64,000 nt of DNA from Euborellia annulipes (Eukaryota; Arthropoda; Insecta; Dermaptera; Anisolabididae): the NCBI GenBank assembly GCA_023213315.1, contig JAKCPI010002754.1, positions 34,619-98,618 on the forward strand. Direction: 5' to 3'. The position numbers and the translations under genes were made by a program. Of this stretch, positions 30,779 through 42,143 are shown one piece after another. The notes under the pieces were generated by a model that was given only the letters and a program-made list of their open reading frames with translations, had not been told where the DNA came from and ran no database searches. Every line of letters begins with the position of its first letter. Position 1 is the stretch's first letter.

Positions 30779-31024
30779 GGCGAGGGCCGCCGCAGGCGGG
30801 CCGGAGCCAGTTGGTGGGGGGTCCAGGGGGCGTAACCCCCCTTCTAGACTGCCACGCAGTTTCTCATCAAGAAAGGCGAGGGTCCGCCGAAGGCGGCCCG
30901 AGCCAGCTGGCAAGAGGGGTCCAGGGGGCGTTGAGGCTGCTTGAGGATTTGTTTACATTCATAGAATATATATAAATGCAAAGAATACTTAAATATTTCT
31001 CTATACATTTCCTATGGGAGAAAC
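30779..31024. mobile_element. rearranged H1 tail and inverted H1 fragment
   Basis: GGCGAGGGCCGCCGCAGGCG at 30780 and GGCGAGGGTCCGCCGAAGGC at 30877 are two copies of the H1 GC-rich tail, each followed by a GGGGTCCAGGGGGCG phrase. 30935-31015 (GCTTGAGGATTTGTTTACAT) is an H1 body piece on the minus strand. Confidence 0.55.
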
Positions 31025-31160
31025 GTGACGCGGACACGCGATTATATGTGACTTTTGAGACATCATTTAGAATGCCAAAATAAAGGTCCATACAAAAATT
31101 CAGCTTATTATCTTTCATTCCGAGGTGAAACCCTAATTTGACTGGGCTATTAGGCCTGCT
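31025..31160 (-). repeat. inverted copy of the 29447-29575 segment
   Basis: GTGACGCGGACACGCG, GTGACTTTTGAGACATCATT and CAGCTTATTATCTTTCATTC are the exact inverse of phrases at 29447-29575, so H1 and SINE DNA is bracketed by a long inverted repeat. Confidence 0.7.
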
Positions 31161-31580
31161 CTAGGGAAGTACAAGTCGAGCCTCTAAGCTTATCGGTCCG
31201 TCATTCGTTTAGTGTATTTATTTAATTCCCTTTTTTTATTTATTTTGGTTTGTTAATGAATAGTTTTTGATATAAATCGCCCCACTTCGTTCAATGCACT
31301 CCCTTAAATTATATAATAATTCAGCTTTAATTTTTTTTTTTTTTTCAATTATTTTATTTTAAATCCATTTGCTTTTTTCATTAAAACATTTAATATTTTA
31401 TTTTTAATTATTATTTTTAGTGATTACCAAATCTACACACACACACTCAAACATGGCAGAAAAGCTTGTAGGCCTACATAAACATTTACATATGGAAATT
31501 AAAATTTTATTTTTGGCTTTTTTTCGATTTGAAACCTAATATAAGTAAATTATTTTGTTTGAAAATTTCTTTTAGCATTC
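31161..31580. other. no feature recognised
   Basis: AT-rich DNA with T runs; no gene or repeat match supported. Confidence 0.3.
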
Positions 31581-31990
31581 GTTTTACTTTCTCTTAACCT
31601 ATATATGAAATAAATACAGTTTGGCGATCTTGTTAAAAATTCGATGTCGAGATTTTAATGGATATACACGCTTTAACGTCCCCTGAGTCCAAAAAAACAA
31701 AAGGGTCCCGCAAATTGGTCTGTCTGTGTGAAAAAATCTCAACAACGATAATAAGAGCTAGGAGATTGAAATATTCTATCTAAGTTAGGCACCCCCTTAG
31801 GGGGCTGTGCGACCAGTCACACCAGATTTTTTATCTTTGAAAGATTCTTATGGATGTTCTTTTTTTCCTATCTTTTACACAAACACATACATTTATTCTG
31901 GTGTGATTTGTCGCACAGCACACAACTTTCGCTTACACTCGATGATAAAAAGTTGTGTCACACCAGATTTTTTGTGCCCACATATATTTT
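31581..31990 (-). repeat. family A repeat, internally deleted
   Basis: TTTACTTTCTCTTAACCTAT at the left, TTAGGCACCCCC near 31790, then a jump to GTGCGACCAGTCACACCAGA, followed at 31893 by a second palindrome-like unit (CTGGTGTGATTTGTCGCACA ... GTTGTGTCACACCAGAT) and GTGCCCACATATA. Confidence 0.6.
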
Positions 31991-32172
31991 TTTTCTGTCG
32001 ATATATTAGATTTCAAGATATAAACAAAGGAATTAATCTCTTCTTTCCTATTTCCGGCAGGTAAATAAAGGGTGGAAACCGCTTGTCTAATATTATTTAA
32101 AATCTTTGAAGCTCCTCAATTTAATTAACTAACTGAAGATTATTTAATTTGAATATTTATTTATTATTAAAA

Positions 32173-32256
32173 AATCTGGTGTGACTAGCCGCACAGCACT
32201 CAAATCTCTCTTACCTTCGGTTGGAAATTGTGTTTGTGCTTGGCACACCTGAGTTT
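32173..32256. repeat. solo family A palindrome, decayed
   Basis: AAAATCTGGTGTGACTAGCC, CTCTCTTACCTTCGG, then TGTGTTTGTGCTTGGCACAC; joined directly to H2 Helitron sequence at about 32257. Confidence 0.55.
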
Positions 32257-33952
32257 TGACGTGACAACGTCTTACAAATCATGTTAGAGGGGCATGCACG
32301 AAAAAGTTTATCAGCTTGAATAACTCCTCTGTCTTAAGAGCTATAATTATGGGAAATATATGGTTAGAAAGAATGAGTTTTCAGCTAAAGATTTCACCAT
32401 TTATTTTTTTCCTATCATTTAATTTTACCGCGCTGCGGTAAATTCTAATTTGAAAGTTTAAACCCCTGTAGATTCTGAACGGCTAATTAGATCAGACTAA
32501 ATGGGATGTCATTTGGTGCAGAAAGGAAACCTCTAATAGAATAATTTAAAAAATCCCGAGTAATTAACTCGAAAATTAGTTTTTTTCTCGAAAAACCTCA
32601 TTTTTTAGGCAAAAAAATATCGAAAAATAGCCCTACTTGTGCAACGCATAGCGACTTGACCATAAAAGCTACATTTAGGCTCTATTCACACGGGGATACT
32701 CAAATCTCGGATACTTGTCGACTAGTAGACTCGAGACTGGTAGCTTCGAGACTGTAGTTGCCTGTCATATTCACACGGCCGCTACTTAAATCGCGAGTAT
32801 CCTATCAACCTACTCAGTTCCCTCCAAATTTTAAACATCAATATTTGAAGGGACAAAAAGTTATTCTTAATAATTACTCTGGTATTGTTAATAAAATTTT
32901 GTATAGTTTGTATTTGGTTAACTTGCTTTTTTCAATTTGAATAAATATGGCCTCCAAGACCTTAAATTAAAAAAAAAAACTTTGCTATAAAAAAAAAAAT
33001 AAATAAATAAAATAAAACACTCGATTATTTGTTTACAATTAATAAATAATTTTAAACAAATAAATATTTTGGGTTATTTTTCAATTTTTTTTATCTTTAT
33101 TTTTGCTAAACATTAAAATTTTAAAATTCTAAAATTTTTTTTTTATGCAAAACATTTACCCTCTCTTCCCACTCAATCAAAATTTTTCAATTTCCTCCAC
33201 TAGCTTCAGATTTGTTTCTTTTTTGCGCATTTTTTTTGGAAAGTATCGACGAAACCAGGCGACTGAGTAGCTTGGAGACCTGCATGTCCAGTCTCTTGGC
33301 AACTGAGTCGCGCAGTCGCCGAGTATCGGCGACTGGAGTTTCCCCGTGTGAATGGCGCCATTGGATTACACATGTCGAGTCGCTTCGCTACCCAGTATCC
33401 TAGTTGCTCGGAGATTTGAGTATCCCCGTGTGAATAGAGCCTAAATCTAAATATAGTTTTAGAAAGAGTGGTTCAATACCCCGGGGTGTTTATTTCTTTT
33501 TTTGATATGACGTCTTTTACCGCATGAGAGCACTCGGCGGGATTTCGTTTTTCGAAAATTTAAACCCCTGTAGATTCCGAATGGCTAATCAGATCAGACT
33601 AAATGGGATGTCATTTGGTGCAGAAAAAAAATCCTCTAATAGAATAAATAAAAAAATCCCGAGTGATTAACTCCAAAATTAGTTTTTTTCTCGAAAAACC
33701 TCATTTTTTAAGCATAAGTCGCCCTTAATGGATAAAAAAAAGCCACGCCTGTCATATATTGTTTCAATGAAAATGTTTGAACATGTTTATTTATGAAAAC
33801 AAACTACTAGTAAAAAAAAAAAAATAAAAACAATACTTTCTCTCTTTATATTTCAATATAGGTAAGAGAAAAAAAAATTTTTTTGAAGTCAAGCAAAAGA
33901 CGTTGTCACGTTAAAAAGCCACCGGCTGTGTAGAAGACACAGCCAACACCTA
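32257..33952 (+). mobile_element. Helitron H2, second copy, 5' truncated and MITE-split
   Basis: Collinear with 23360-24307 from GACGTGACAACGTCTTACAA to the terminal hairpin GGCTGTG...CACAGCC and AACACCTAA. The H2 5' end is absent. The site ACATTAAATCTAAATATAG, intact at 23787, is interrupted here by the Harbinger-like MITE at 32678-33441. Confidence 0.85.
32678..33441. mobile_element. PIF/Harbinger-like MITE with 31-bp TIRs
   Basis: GGCTCTATTCACACGGGGAT continues to AAATCTC and is matched exactly in inverse at 33411-33441. TTA precedes and TAA follows, fitting a 3-bp TWA target as used by PIF/Harbinger. CGAGACTGG- and TAGTAGACTCGAG-like motifs repeat below the ends. The 764-bp interior has no transposase. 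The empty site is visible in H2 copy one. Confidence 0.85.
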
Positions 33953-34002
33953 ATTTTTTTTTTTACAATAAATATTTATCAATATTTAAATTCGTGATAT
34001 AA

Positions 34003-34685
34003 AATTTTTTACTTTCTCTTACCTATGTATATATGTAATATATATAGGTCTATATAGAGAGAAAGTATTGGATTCATGTCAAAAATTCGATGTCGAGATT
34101 TTGATGGATCTTCACGTTTTGAGGTCCCCTGAATCCAAAAAAGTGGTTTTCGCGACATGGTCTGTCTGTCTGTCTGTCTGTCTGTGTGTGTGTGTTCAAT
34201 TTTAAGCATGAAGGAATTGAGCTAGGAGGATGAAATTTTATATTTAAGTTAAACACCCCCCGGGACCGGAAAAATAAGCTTTTAATCAAAATCTGCCAAG
34301 GAGTACTAGTACTTTACTGATGTACTTTTTCAGTTTTATTCGATTTTCTCAAAATTCGCTCTAACGATTTTGATTAAAATTCAAAAATCAATTATTTTTT
34401 AGTTGCTCTTTCAAATGTATATTCTCGTTTTGCCCTCAAAATTGTTTGAAGCACACTTTACTCTTGTGCTTCATAGGAAAGATAGGAGAAATGGTTGCCA
34501 TGGTAACAAAATATAAATATTTTCCCATGTTTATAATTTTAACATCTTAAATTTCTAATATATTGGCGGAAACTAAATATATTTCGACACAAAATATCTG
34601 GTGTGACAAGCACAGAACACAACTTTCGATTACCGAAGGTAAGAGAAAGTTGTGTGCTGTGCGCCAGTCACACCAGATTTTTTTA
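34003..34685 (-). repeat. family A repeat, full length
   Basis: Minus-strand copy from TTTACTTTCTCTTACCTATG (34008) through GAGAGAAAGTATTGG, a (CTGT)n/(GT)n tract at 34159-34195, X-box GTTGCCATGGTAAC (34494-34507) and terminal palindrome 34594-34683. Confidence 0.88.
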
Positions 34686-34782
34686 ATAGAGGTTAAAAAA
34701 ATAATAATAATAAAAAATTAGAAAAAAAAAAAAAAAAAAAACTACGATTACCCGAATAATAACAATGTGTTGGCTCCCCCCC

Positions 34783-35032
34783 CAAGGGCGGATACAAGGG
34801 GGGGGGGGGGTAAAGGGAGTAATTACCCCCCCCCCCCGAGACTTGAAAAAAAATACCTTTTTTTCGCCAAAAAATTTATTTTTAATGTAAATTTTTAAAA
34901 ATTAATACTTAAAAATTTGATTTGTATTCATATTCTGCCAATCAAGTACAGAATGTGCCTTTAAATTACCAAAATTATGAAAAATTAATGTGCTTTGGGA
35001 CGAGCCACACCAGATTACCCCCCCCCCCCCCC
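34783..35032 (-). mobile_element. MITE family F, right end eroded
   Basis: AAGGGCGGATACAAGGGGGG at the left and the family F interior in reverse (CAGAATGTGCCTTTAAATTA). The right end is a C run where CTGGATCCGCCCTTG would be. GTTGGCTC before and GTTGGCAA after may be the target duplication. Confidence 0.6.
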
Positions 35033-35283
35033 CGGTTGGCAATTATTTATATAGACCATAATTCATTCATATTTTATTTAAATCAAATATCAGATAATTT
35101 TTTTTTTTTTTAATTTTTATTAGTATAAATAGATTCTTATATAGAAAATCTTTCCAATAAATTTCTTTCAATCCTCAATTAAAGACAATTCAATGCAATT
35201 CAATTCAAATCAATATATGATAGAATTTTTTTTATTAAATTTTATTGTTAGGAATTAAAATTTTTCTTTATTATTATTTGAAA

Positions 35284-35818
35284 TTCCTATCGGGATCCCC
35301 GTTTATTTACCGGAGGTGCTTACGTGTACGGAGACACACACCTCAAACCCAACCGGCCTCTGGCCGTAGCCATCTACCGGCACCCCCTGAAGTTACGTCC
35401 TTTCCTATCTCTAGCTCCTCCTCCTGCTCTCGTCTCTAGCTAGTGAACTAATCCTTATTTCTGGTTCCAACCGGCTCCTTTTATCCAACCTCTTCTATGC
35501 TATGGAGGATGTCCTAGTTGAGGAGGGACTCCCTCAGCACCGGCGTGTAGCCTACTCCTTTCGAAGAATGCATCACTGAGAGGGAACCTTCTTTACGTCC
35601 CTTCCACAGGACGGGATGTCACAGCAACTCCCTCTCCTCGTAGAGTTGTCTGAGGGCTATTGTGGTAAGATCCTATATTCCAATCCAGGGCTTGCTTGAG
35701 GATTTGTTTACATTAAATAAATATTTTTATTTAATGAAAAATCCCGCATGCCAAGGATTTGAACAGGGATCTTCTTTGCAGAAGCTGACACCCTAGCTCA
35801 CTACACCAGCGAGCCCTC
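35284..35818 (-). repeat. tRNA-headed SINE-2, long copy
   Basis: Minus strand: GGGCTCGCTGGTGTAGTGAG with box A, box B GTTCAAATCCTTGGC, then ATTTTTCATTAAATAAAAAT, CAAGCCCTGGATTGGAATAT, GTGACATCCCGTCCTGTGG, GGTTTGAGGTGTGTGTCTCC, CCCGATAGGAATTTCAAATA and an AAT-rich tail. The frame at 35245-35439 is an artefact. A shorter copy is at 63346-63601. Confidence 0.75.
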
Positions 35819-35970
35819 TCAAAATTTTTCTTTACAATTTCAACAAGTTAAGTCATCCCAATTTGATGCCTATACATTTAGGTTTGAAAGAATACTGAAT
35901 TGATAATTTAAAAATTTAGTACTTTATTTATGTAACACTCTATACATTTACATTACATTAGGCAATAACA
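35819..35970. other. no feature recognised
   Basis: Short AT-rich spacer between SINE-2 and the foldback. Confidence 0.3.
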
Positions 35971-37152
35971 CTAGTCGACAAAAATGAACTTTTTTTCTTT
36001 CACAAGAATGAAGATATGAAATTCTAGAAGTATTTTTCATGCTGAATTCAAATATCATTTCAGTTTTACCCCAACAGGCACAGTTTTAGAGATATAGAGC
36101 AAAATAGATTTTGATTGAAAATGGGCTCTAAAACGGCTTTTATTTAGAATGTTCAAATTATTTTTAACGGGACACCCCGTCAAATTATGCAGATAGTTAG
36201 AATACATATAAATTTTAAGTTTCATCCCAATCGGAGGTCATTTAGACGTGCTAAAAACGGCTTAAAGTTTCAAAAAATCGAAATTTTCAAGATTTTTTTG
36301 CTTTGGTCACCCCTAATACAATTTTAGATATCCCTGAATGAAAAAAACATATATGTACGATATTCTATAATTCTTTGGCTTTCTAAAAATCATTCATTCG
36401 TAAAAATCTGTTAATTATTAACGAAATTATTAACAAAAACGTGAGCAAAGAAAAAACACAAGTATACTCACTGGACGAAAAAAATGGACCTCTTGTTCTT
36501 TTAGAAGTATAAATAAAGATATCAGATTCAAAAAAATATTTTTTTTAATAATATATAATAAAGTTAGTGCCCGTGAACCTATGCTCCAAGAGGATACATT
36601 AGCTTCTCGTAGACAGGGTTCGCTTTTTAATTCAATTGGAGTCCATTTTTTTCGTCCAGTGAGTGTACTTGTGTTTTTTCTTTGCTGACGTTTTTGTTAA
36701 TAATTTCGTTAATAATTAACAGATTTTTACGAATGAATGATTTTTAGAAAGCCAAAGAACTATAGAATATCGTAAATATATGTTTTTTTCATTCAGGGAT
36801 CTCTAAAATTGTATTAGGGGTGACCAAAGCAAAAAAATCTTGAAAATTTCGATTTTTTGAAACTTTAAGCCGTTTGCGGCACGTCTAAATGACCTCCGAT
36901 TGGGATGAAACTTAAAATTTATATGTATTCTAACTATCTGCATAATTTGACGGGGTGTCCCGTTAAAAATAATTTGAACATTCTAAATAAAAGCCGTTTT
37001 AGAGCCCATTTTCAATCAAAATCTATTTTGCTCTATATCTCTAAAACTGTGCCTGATGGAAAAATTCTAACTACATATCTGAATTCAGGATGATAAAATG
37101 TACTAGGTTCACTTATCAGATTTCTTGTGAAAAAAACCTTGTCGACTAGTGT
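35971..37152. mobile_element. 1.18-kb foldback element
   Basis: ACACTAGTCGACA at the left and TGTCGACTAGTGT at the right open two arms of about 520 bp that are inverses of each other almost throughout (for example GTTTTAGAGATATAGAGCAA with TTGCTCTATATCTCTAAAAC). The loop is about 36520-36610. Inner parts of the arms are nearly identical and outer parts more diverged. No coding sequence is seen; the frame 36905-37093 lies in one arm. Confidence 0.85.
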
Positions 37153-37651
37153 AATTATATAAATAAAATAGATAGTCAAAGATTTTTTTTATTAATTCAA
37201 TTTCCCTATTATAAAGTATTATTAAACAATTTTTCTTTATAAAATATTATTGAAGATCAATGACCACTGGAGCTTAAGACCATCCCCCTACCCTAACTTT
37301 CTTGAAAAATATACCTTATATAGAATAAATTTATTTATTATATTATTTTTTTATTTTTCAGGTGGCAAACAGTGTAAGAAGAGTCATCACCCACCTTCAC
37401 TTCTCATCAACCTGCTAGCTGCTCCTGTCTTCAGGGCTCAAACTGCGCTTCCAGCACCTGCAGTACATCTAAGGCTTGTATATTTTTATTAGCGGGGCGC
37501 AGAGCTAGATATATTTAGGTTTTTTCAAAATTTCTTTTTCTTTTTGATTCGACTTCAATAACTTATTTTAGATAGATTAAAAAATAAAAATAGGATGTAT
37601 TAATATTTTCTTTCTCCATTCCAGGATCCCTAATTTAACCATTTTTTTCAG
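37153..37651. other. AT-rich flank with a possible exon at 37362
   Basis: ATTTTTTTATTTTTCAG ends at 37361, a good acceptor, followed by about 120 bases of higher GC (GTGGCAAACAGTGTAAGAAG ...). One frame there contains SCSCLQGSNCASSTC, which is Cys-rich, but a stop lies just upstream and no donor is clear. It may be an upstream exon of the gene below. Confidence 0.25.
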
Positions 37652-37689
37652 AGTCCCAATTCATCGATTGAAGACATCGTGGGATAACA

Positions 37690-40191
37690 ATGGATGTGTA
37701 TGTAAGTAGGTTTTCTTGTAAAATTTGTATTCTATTACGAATGCAAATTAAAACATCCACCGTGGGACATCATCTTCATGAGACAAAACAAAGTGTTTAG
37801 CTTTTAGGTTTATCAGTCATAGGAAGGATATGTGTATTGGGGTCATCTCTTTCTATCTTTTTTTCTTTTTCAGCTTAATTTAAATGTTAAATACACATAA
37901 TCCTTTAAGTTAGATATACTACATTATATAGAATCTAGGGGGAGATAAAACATTTCTGCGCTCACGCTTTCTTTTTTTTGAGGGGGGGAGGGGGGGAGTA
38001 GGCCTCAGGATCCTCTGAGTATCAACTGAATGTTTTTCGATTGGGGAATGATGTTCTTATACTGGCATAGGTGTCGTTATTTCTTCCCCATTGTTCCCAA
38101 ATAGGACGGCAGTGATTGGGGCACTGCAACGTTAGGTGATTAGGATAGGGATTCCCAGAAAAGAATGTCTATTCCCTAATTGACTGATGTTCAGGAGAAA
38201 AAAGAGGATTCTCTATTAACGCGTTTTTTTGCAAGAAAGATTATCTAAATCTTTCAATCGAAAACCGGTGGTCCACTGGATTCTTGGCCTGAATGTTTTA
38301 GTCGAGGGTAGGTTAGAGGCGGAGTGGTGCGCTCTTTGGATAGGTTAGGTGTTGTTTAGCTTTTTTATACATTCCGACCCTCACCATACTCTTACTGAGG
38401 CATTCAGGTCCTTGACTCCGGTCTTGTACTTACCGGGATTCGCATCCTAACACCGTTTTTTCTATTTTCATTTCTTCTTCAACTTTACTTGGGTGTGGGC
38501 GCGTTTCACCGTTCCGTTATCGATAACTTTTTTTGAAATATAGACTTACCTGTCTATCGGGAGTGTTCGTGTTTCGCGATCGTCTCAAGAAAGAAGAGGC
38601 TCTCCACTGAAGAGTTAGGTGGCCAACTGACAAGGGGACGGCCAAGTGAGTATATCACGGATTCGTTTGAAAAAATTGAGGTGATACTTTGAGCCAAAAA
38701 AATGTTCACGTGTTTCGGCGTTTTACTCCATGAGAGCCCCGATTGGCCAAAAAAATAAATAAATACTGAAATAATTTTCGGGCTTTCAAGTAGTTTCTAT
38801 TTGAAACATTACGTAACAGTCAGCTGTGGCTAGGCTGGTAGCGTAGCCGACTGGTAAGTAAGTTGTCCCGGGTTCAATCGACGGAGTATGCAAATTTTTT
38901 TTTTTTTATCTTTATATGTTACAGTAACAAACAATATATTTAAAACTGTTTCATATTATTTTTTTTTAGTAATTAAATTTTTTTTTAAATTGTTTTACGA
39001 GTTTATTTATTACCTTAAAATTAAAATTTAATTTAAATGCATGAAGAAAATATCATTTATTACAGTATTTAAATATATGAAGAAATAAAGAAGGCATAAA
39101 ATAATCCATTAATTAAATAAATACATTAAATTAATAAAAAATTTATTTGCTTATATTTGATAAAAAAATTAGGTACAGTCAAGCGAATATAGATAACATG
39201 CAAAACAAATAAATAGACGACTATTAGCGCAGTTTATAAAGGATATTTTTTTACTTGCACATTTTTGTTTTCGGATTTCAGGAGAGAAGCACTGTACTGT
39301 CTGTACTAATCTGTACTAATGAAACTCGAAAAAAATTTTAAAATTTAATTACTAAAAAAAATAATAAAATATAAAAAAAAAAATAATATGAAACAGTTTT
39401 AAATATATTGTTTGTTACGGTACGTAACATAAAAAGATAAAAAAAAAATTGCATACTCCGTCGATCGAACCCGGGACCACATACTTACCAGTCGGCTACG
39501 CTACCAGCCTAGCCACAGCTGACTGTTACGTAATGTTTCAAATAGAAACTACTTGAAAGCGCGAAAATTATTTCAGTATTTATTTATTTTTTTGGCCAAT
39601 CGGGGCTCTATGGAGTAAAACGCCGAGACACGTGAACATTTTTTTGGCTCAAAGTATCACCTCAATTTTTTTCAAACGAATCCGTGATATACTCACTTGG
39701 CCGTCCCCTTGTGAGCCACAGAGGGGATTGGGTGTAGGTTAGATTTTGAAGACAGAAGACTTGGGTTTCTGCGAGTTCTTCTTCAAGGTAACTAATTTTT
39801 AATATATATAAAAGGAATTTGAAAAAAAAAAAAAAAACAGCTGATTATTAATGAAATATCATTGACAATAAGACTAACCTATTATATATTTCATTTTTCA
39901 ATTCTCTCAATATTTTTTTCAAATTCCACTACTACTAATAATAATATTTATTTAATATTTATAATTTTCTCCTTTGTTCCAGATGGGTGGTTGGGAGTGG
40001 GGGCTGCACTTCGGCGTTCTTCGAATGCAACCAAGTGAATTCTTCAGTACGTAAATATTTAATTAAATCCATTCAAAATAATTACTCAAAGATATAAGAA
40101 AAATATTATTTTCTTTTTTTTTAGTCAAGGGCATCATTATAAAAATTTAGAAATATTATTTCTCATCATTCTTAATGCCGTGGTGGCATGA
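37690..40191 (+). CDS. candidate spliced small-protein gene (three exons)
   Basis: Exon 1 (37652-37701) follows CATTTTTTTCAG and ends at GTAAGT; its ATG in ACAATGG starts at 37690 and gives MDVY, phase 0. Exon 2 (39983-40050) follows TTCTCCTTTGTTCCAG and ends at GTAAAT, reading MGGWEWGLHFGVLRMQPSEF and on. Exon 3 starts at 40125 after a T-rich tract and TTTAG and runs to TGA at 40189-40191. The phases agree across both joins, for about 48 codons. Intron 1 contains a whole foldback element (38631-39711); intron 2 is 74 bp. No family is recognised and exon 2 is open in a second frame too. The splice signals are better supported than the protein. Confidence 0.4.
38631..39711. mobile_element. foldback element with tRNA-like sequence in each arm
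   Basis: CAAGGGGACGGCCAAGTGAG and its inverse open arms of about 330-350 bp; TGA stands on both sides (38628-38630, 39712-39714), a possible 3-bp target duplication. Each arm contains a tRNA-like stretch: GCTGGTAGCGTAGCCGACTG and CCCGGGTTCAATCGACGG, box A and box B spacing, at 38822-38890 and inverted at 39455-39530. The core is AT-rich and non-coding. Confidence 0.8.
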
Positions 40192-40558
40192 AAATGTCAA
40201 GTTAAAATAAATAGAAAAGCATAACAAGAAAAGAGTGACTGATAAATCGGATCTAAAACGTCAACTCAAATAAATAAATATATTTTTATTTTGATAAATA
40301 AAATAAAATATCAAATCCTAAGTAGGCATATTAATTTTTTTTTTTAATCATGCTAATTTCTTGATATTAATTTTTAAATTAATTTTTTTTTTAGGTGACA
40401 CATCAAAAAGAATAAACAAACAAAATAAGAAAATATTCGCTCAATTTTCACTATATCATGTCGCCATATTATTTAAAGTGAAATAATTAAGAAAAATGAT
40501 ATTCAAATATCAATCAACATCAATGAACTTATTTAAAAATAAAAATGAATATTTGGAT

Positions 40559-41560
40559 TCTGTGAATAGACTCTACTTATTGCTTCGTTCTGGTAAACTT
40601 GATAGCAATAAGAGAATTGGGCAAATTCATTACTAATTTTGATCATCAATATGTTAATGAATCTTTAAAAATCATCTTGCATCAATCAAACTCTATAATC
40701 AGCTGGCTTAAAGTAGCCATAAACATCATGATTTGCCCAAGAACACTTTTGGAGGATAGGGAGGGCTGTAAGGGGAGATGTGGAGGCCCTTTAAAGAAAA
40801 ATCAACTTTAGGAACAGGTATGTTGATCTTGGCATCATTGTTACCTTTTGATTAGTGAGACAGATTCTTAAAGATATCCTTTTTGCAGATTTGACCACTG
40901 CAATTGGAATAAGCTGAATTGAAAAAGGAATCCGTCAACTCCTCCTGAAGGTGAATATTTTAGGCTTCTACTGAGCATAATTACATAAACATACAAATTC
41001 ATAAATTTAATATCTGTTTTTAATTTTTTTTTTTTAGAATTTGAGAACTTCAGCAAAGGCAGCATCGGCAGCAAAGGTAATTTTTGCCTGGCTTGGGAAG
41101 AAGAGGGTGAGTTATGCCAACAGGATTTTTTCTTACAACCGCAAACTCATTTTTTATTTAATAAATTAATTTTTCTATTTTTTTTTTTTTTTTTTTTCTT
41201 TTTTATTTATTTTATAAATACGAATTGTGAAGTGCACATAAAAAAGAAGTCTTCAAAATTAATTTTTACTGCAAAAGTAAGTAAATTTTCATTAAGTAAT
41301 GAAATCAAAATATGGAAACTAATTTTTTTTCTTTTTTTTAGGTAAATACATTTTGGTGAGGATTGGTGGGCTATGAGGGGAGGAGGAGGCCCAAAAAAAA
41401 AGCTTACGGTTTTTCGGATTATAAGTAAATTTCATATACAATAGTTATTCAAATAAAATGAGCAAAACTAATTAAAATTTTATATTTTTCAGATGACTTG
41501 TATTTCCTTGACGTTCTTGTTTTCATTTTGGTTAAATAAAAGCATAAACTTATTTAATAA
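40559..41560 (+). ncRNA. candidate spliced transcript, exons 40.6-41.56 kb
   Basis: A run of GT-AG pairs with short introns: donor CAG|GTATGT (40818) to CTTTTTGCAG (40888); exon 40889-40950; donor AAG|GTGAAT to TTTTTTTTTTAG (41037); exon 41038-41106 ending AAGAGG|GTGAGT; possible exon 41233-41276 ending AAAA|GTAAGT; exon 41342-41424; last exon from ATATTTTTCAG (41493) with AATAAA at 41536-41541. Exon 40889-40950 has stops in all frames, so this part is likely untranslated. Exon 41038-41106 is open in two frames (one gives LRTSAKAASAAK). It may be the 3' portion of the gene starting at 37652 or a separate non-coding RNA. Confidence 0.4.
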
Positions 41561-41796
41561 TAATTACAAATGAAGGAAATATTTTGGCTTAAGTGTGTTA
41601 TCATCTATTGGCATCAACTCATCGAATTTTGCTGTTTTGGAGCTTTTAATATACACAGTAAGTAGCCAAAATATAAATTAATGGCAGGTTTTTGAAATTT
41701 GCCCTTTTAGAGTTAGCTACGCCACTGTTTATTTGAACTTGTGGTGGCTGATCAAATTTTTTCTTAATCTTTATCTTTATCTTTTCTTTCTTTATA

Positions 41797-42120
41797 TATA
41801 TAATTCTTCTGTACGTGTGTATGTGACTGAACTCCTCCTAAACGACTGAACCAATTTTGATGAAATTTTCTGTGTATGTTTGTGAGAATCCCGGACAGGT
41901 TTTGTTTCACAAATAACAATAAGTTAATGAGTAATTAACCGTTAAAATAAGAAAAAAATAAAAATTAGGAGAAATGGTTGCCATGGTAACAAAATATAAA
42001 TATTTACCCATGTTTACGATTTTTTTATTTATTTACATGTTGAATTCTAAAATATCGGCGTGTCTGTGTACCGGGAGAGTCCCGGAAAGGATATGATTCA
42101 CAAAAAATCTTAAGTTCATT
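41797..42120 (+). repeat. family E repeat (Helitron-5'-like)
   Basis: TATATATAATTCTTCTGTAC, TGAACTCCTCCTAAACGACT, GAACCAATTTTGATGAAATT, then TCCCGGACAGG, a patch shared with family A including an X-box (41977-41990), and ATATCGGCGTGTCTGTG. The inverse copy is at 51225-51555. The opening resembles Helitron-related insect repeats as I recall them. Confidence 0.6.
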
Positions 42121-42143
42121 AATAATTAACCGTTAAAATAAAC

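Noticed and set aside
37436..37480. Metallothionein-like Cys-rich peptide (SCSCLQGSNCASSTC)
   Set aside because: Only about six Cys in a short frame with an upstream stop; the CxC spacing does not match arthropod metallothioneins well enough.
38822..38890. tRNA gene in the foldback
   Set aside because: Box-like motifs are present, but no cloverleaf could be paired by eye and a mirrored copy lies in the other arm.
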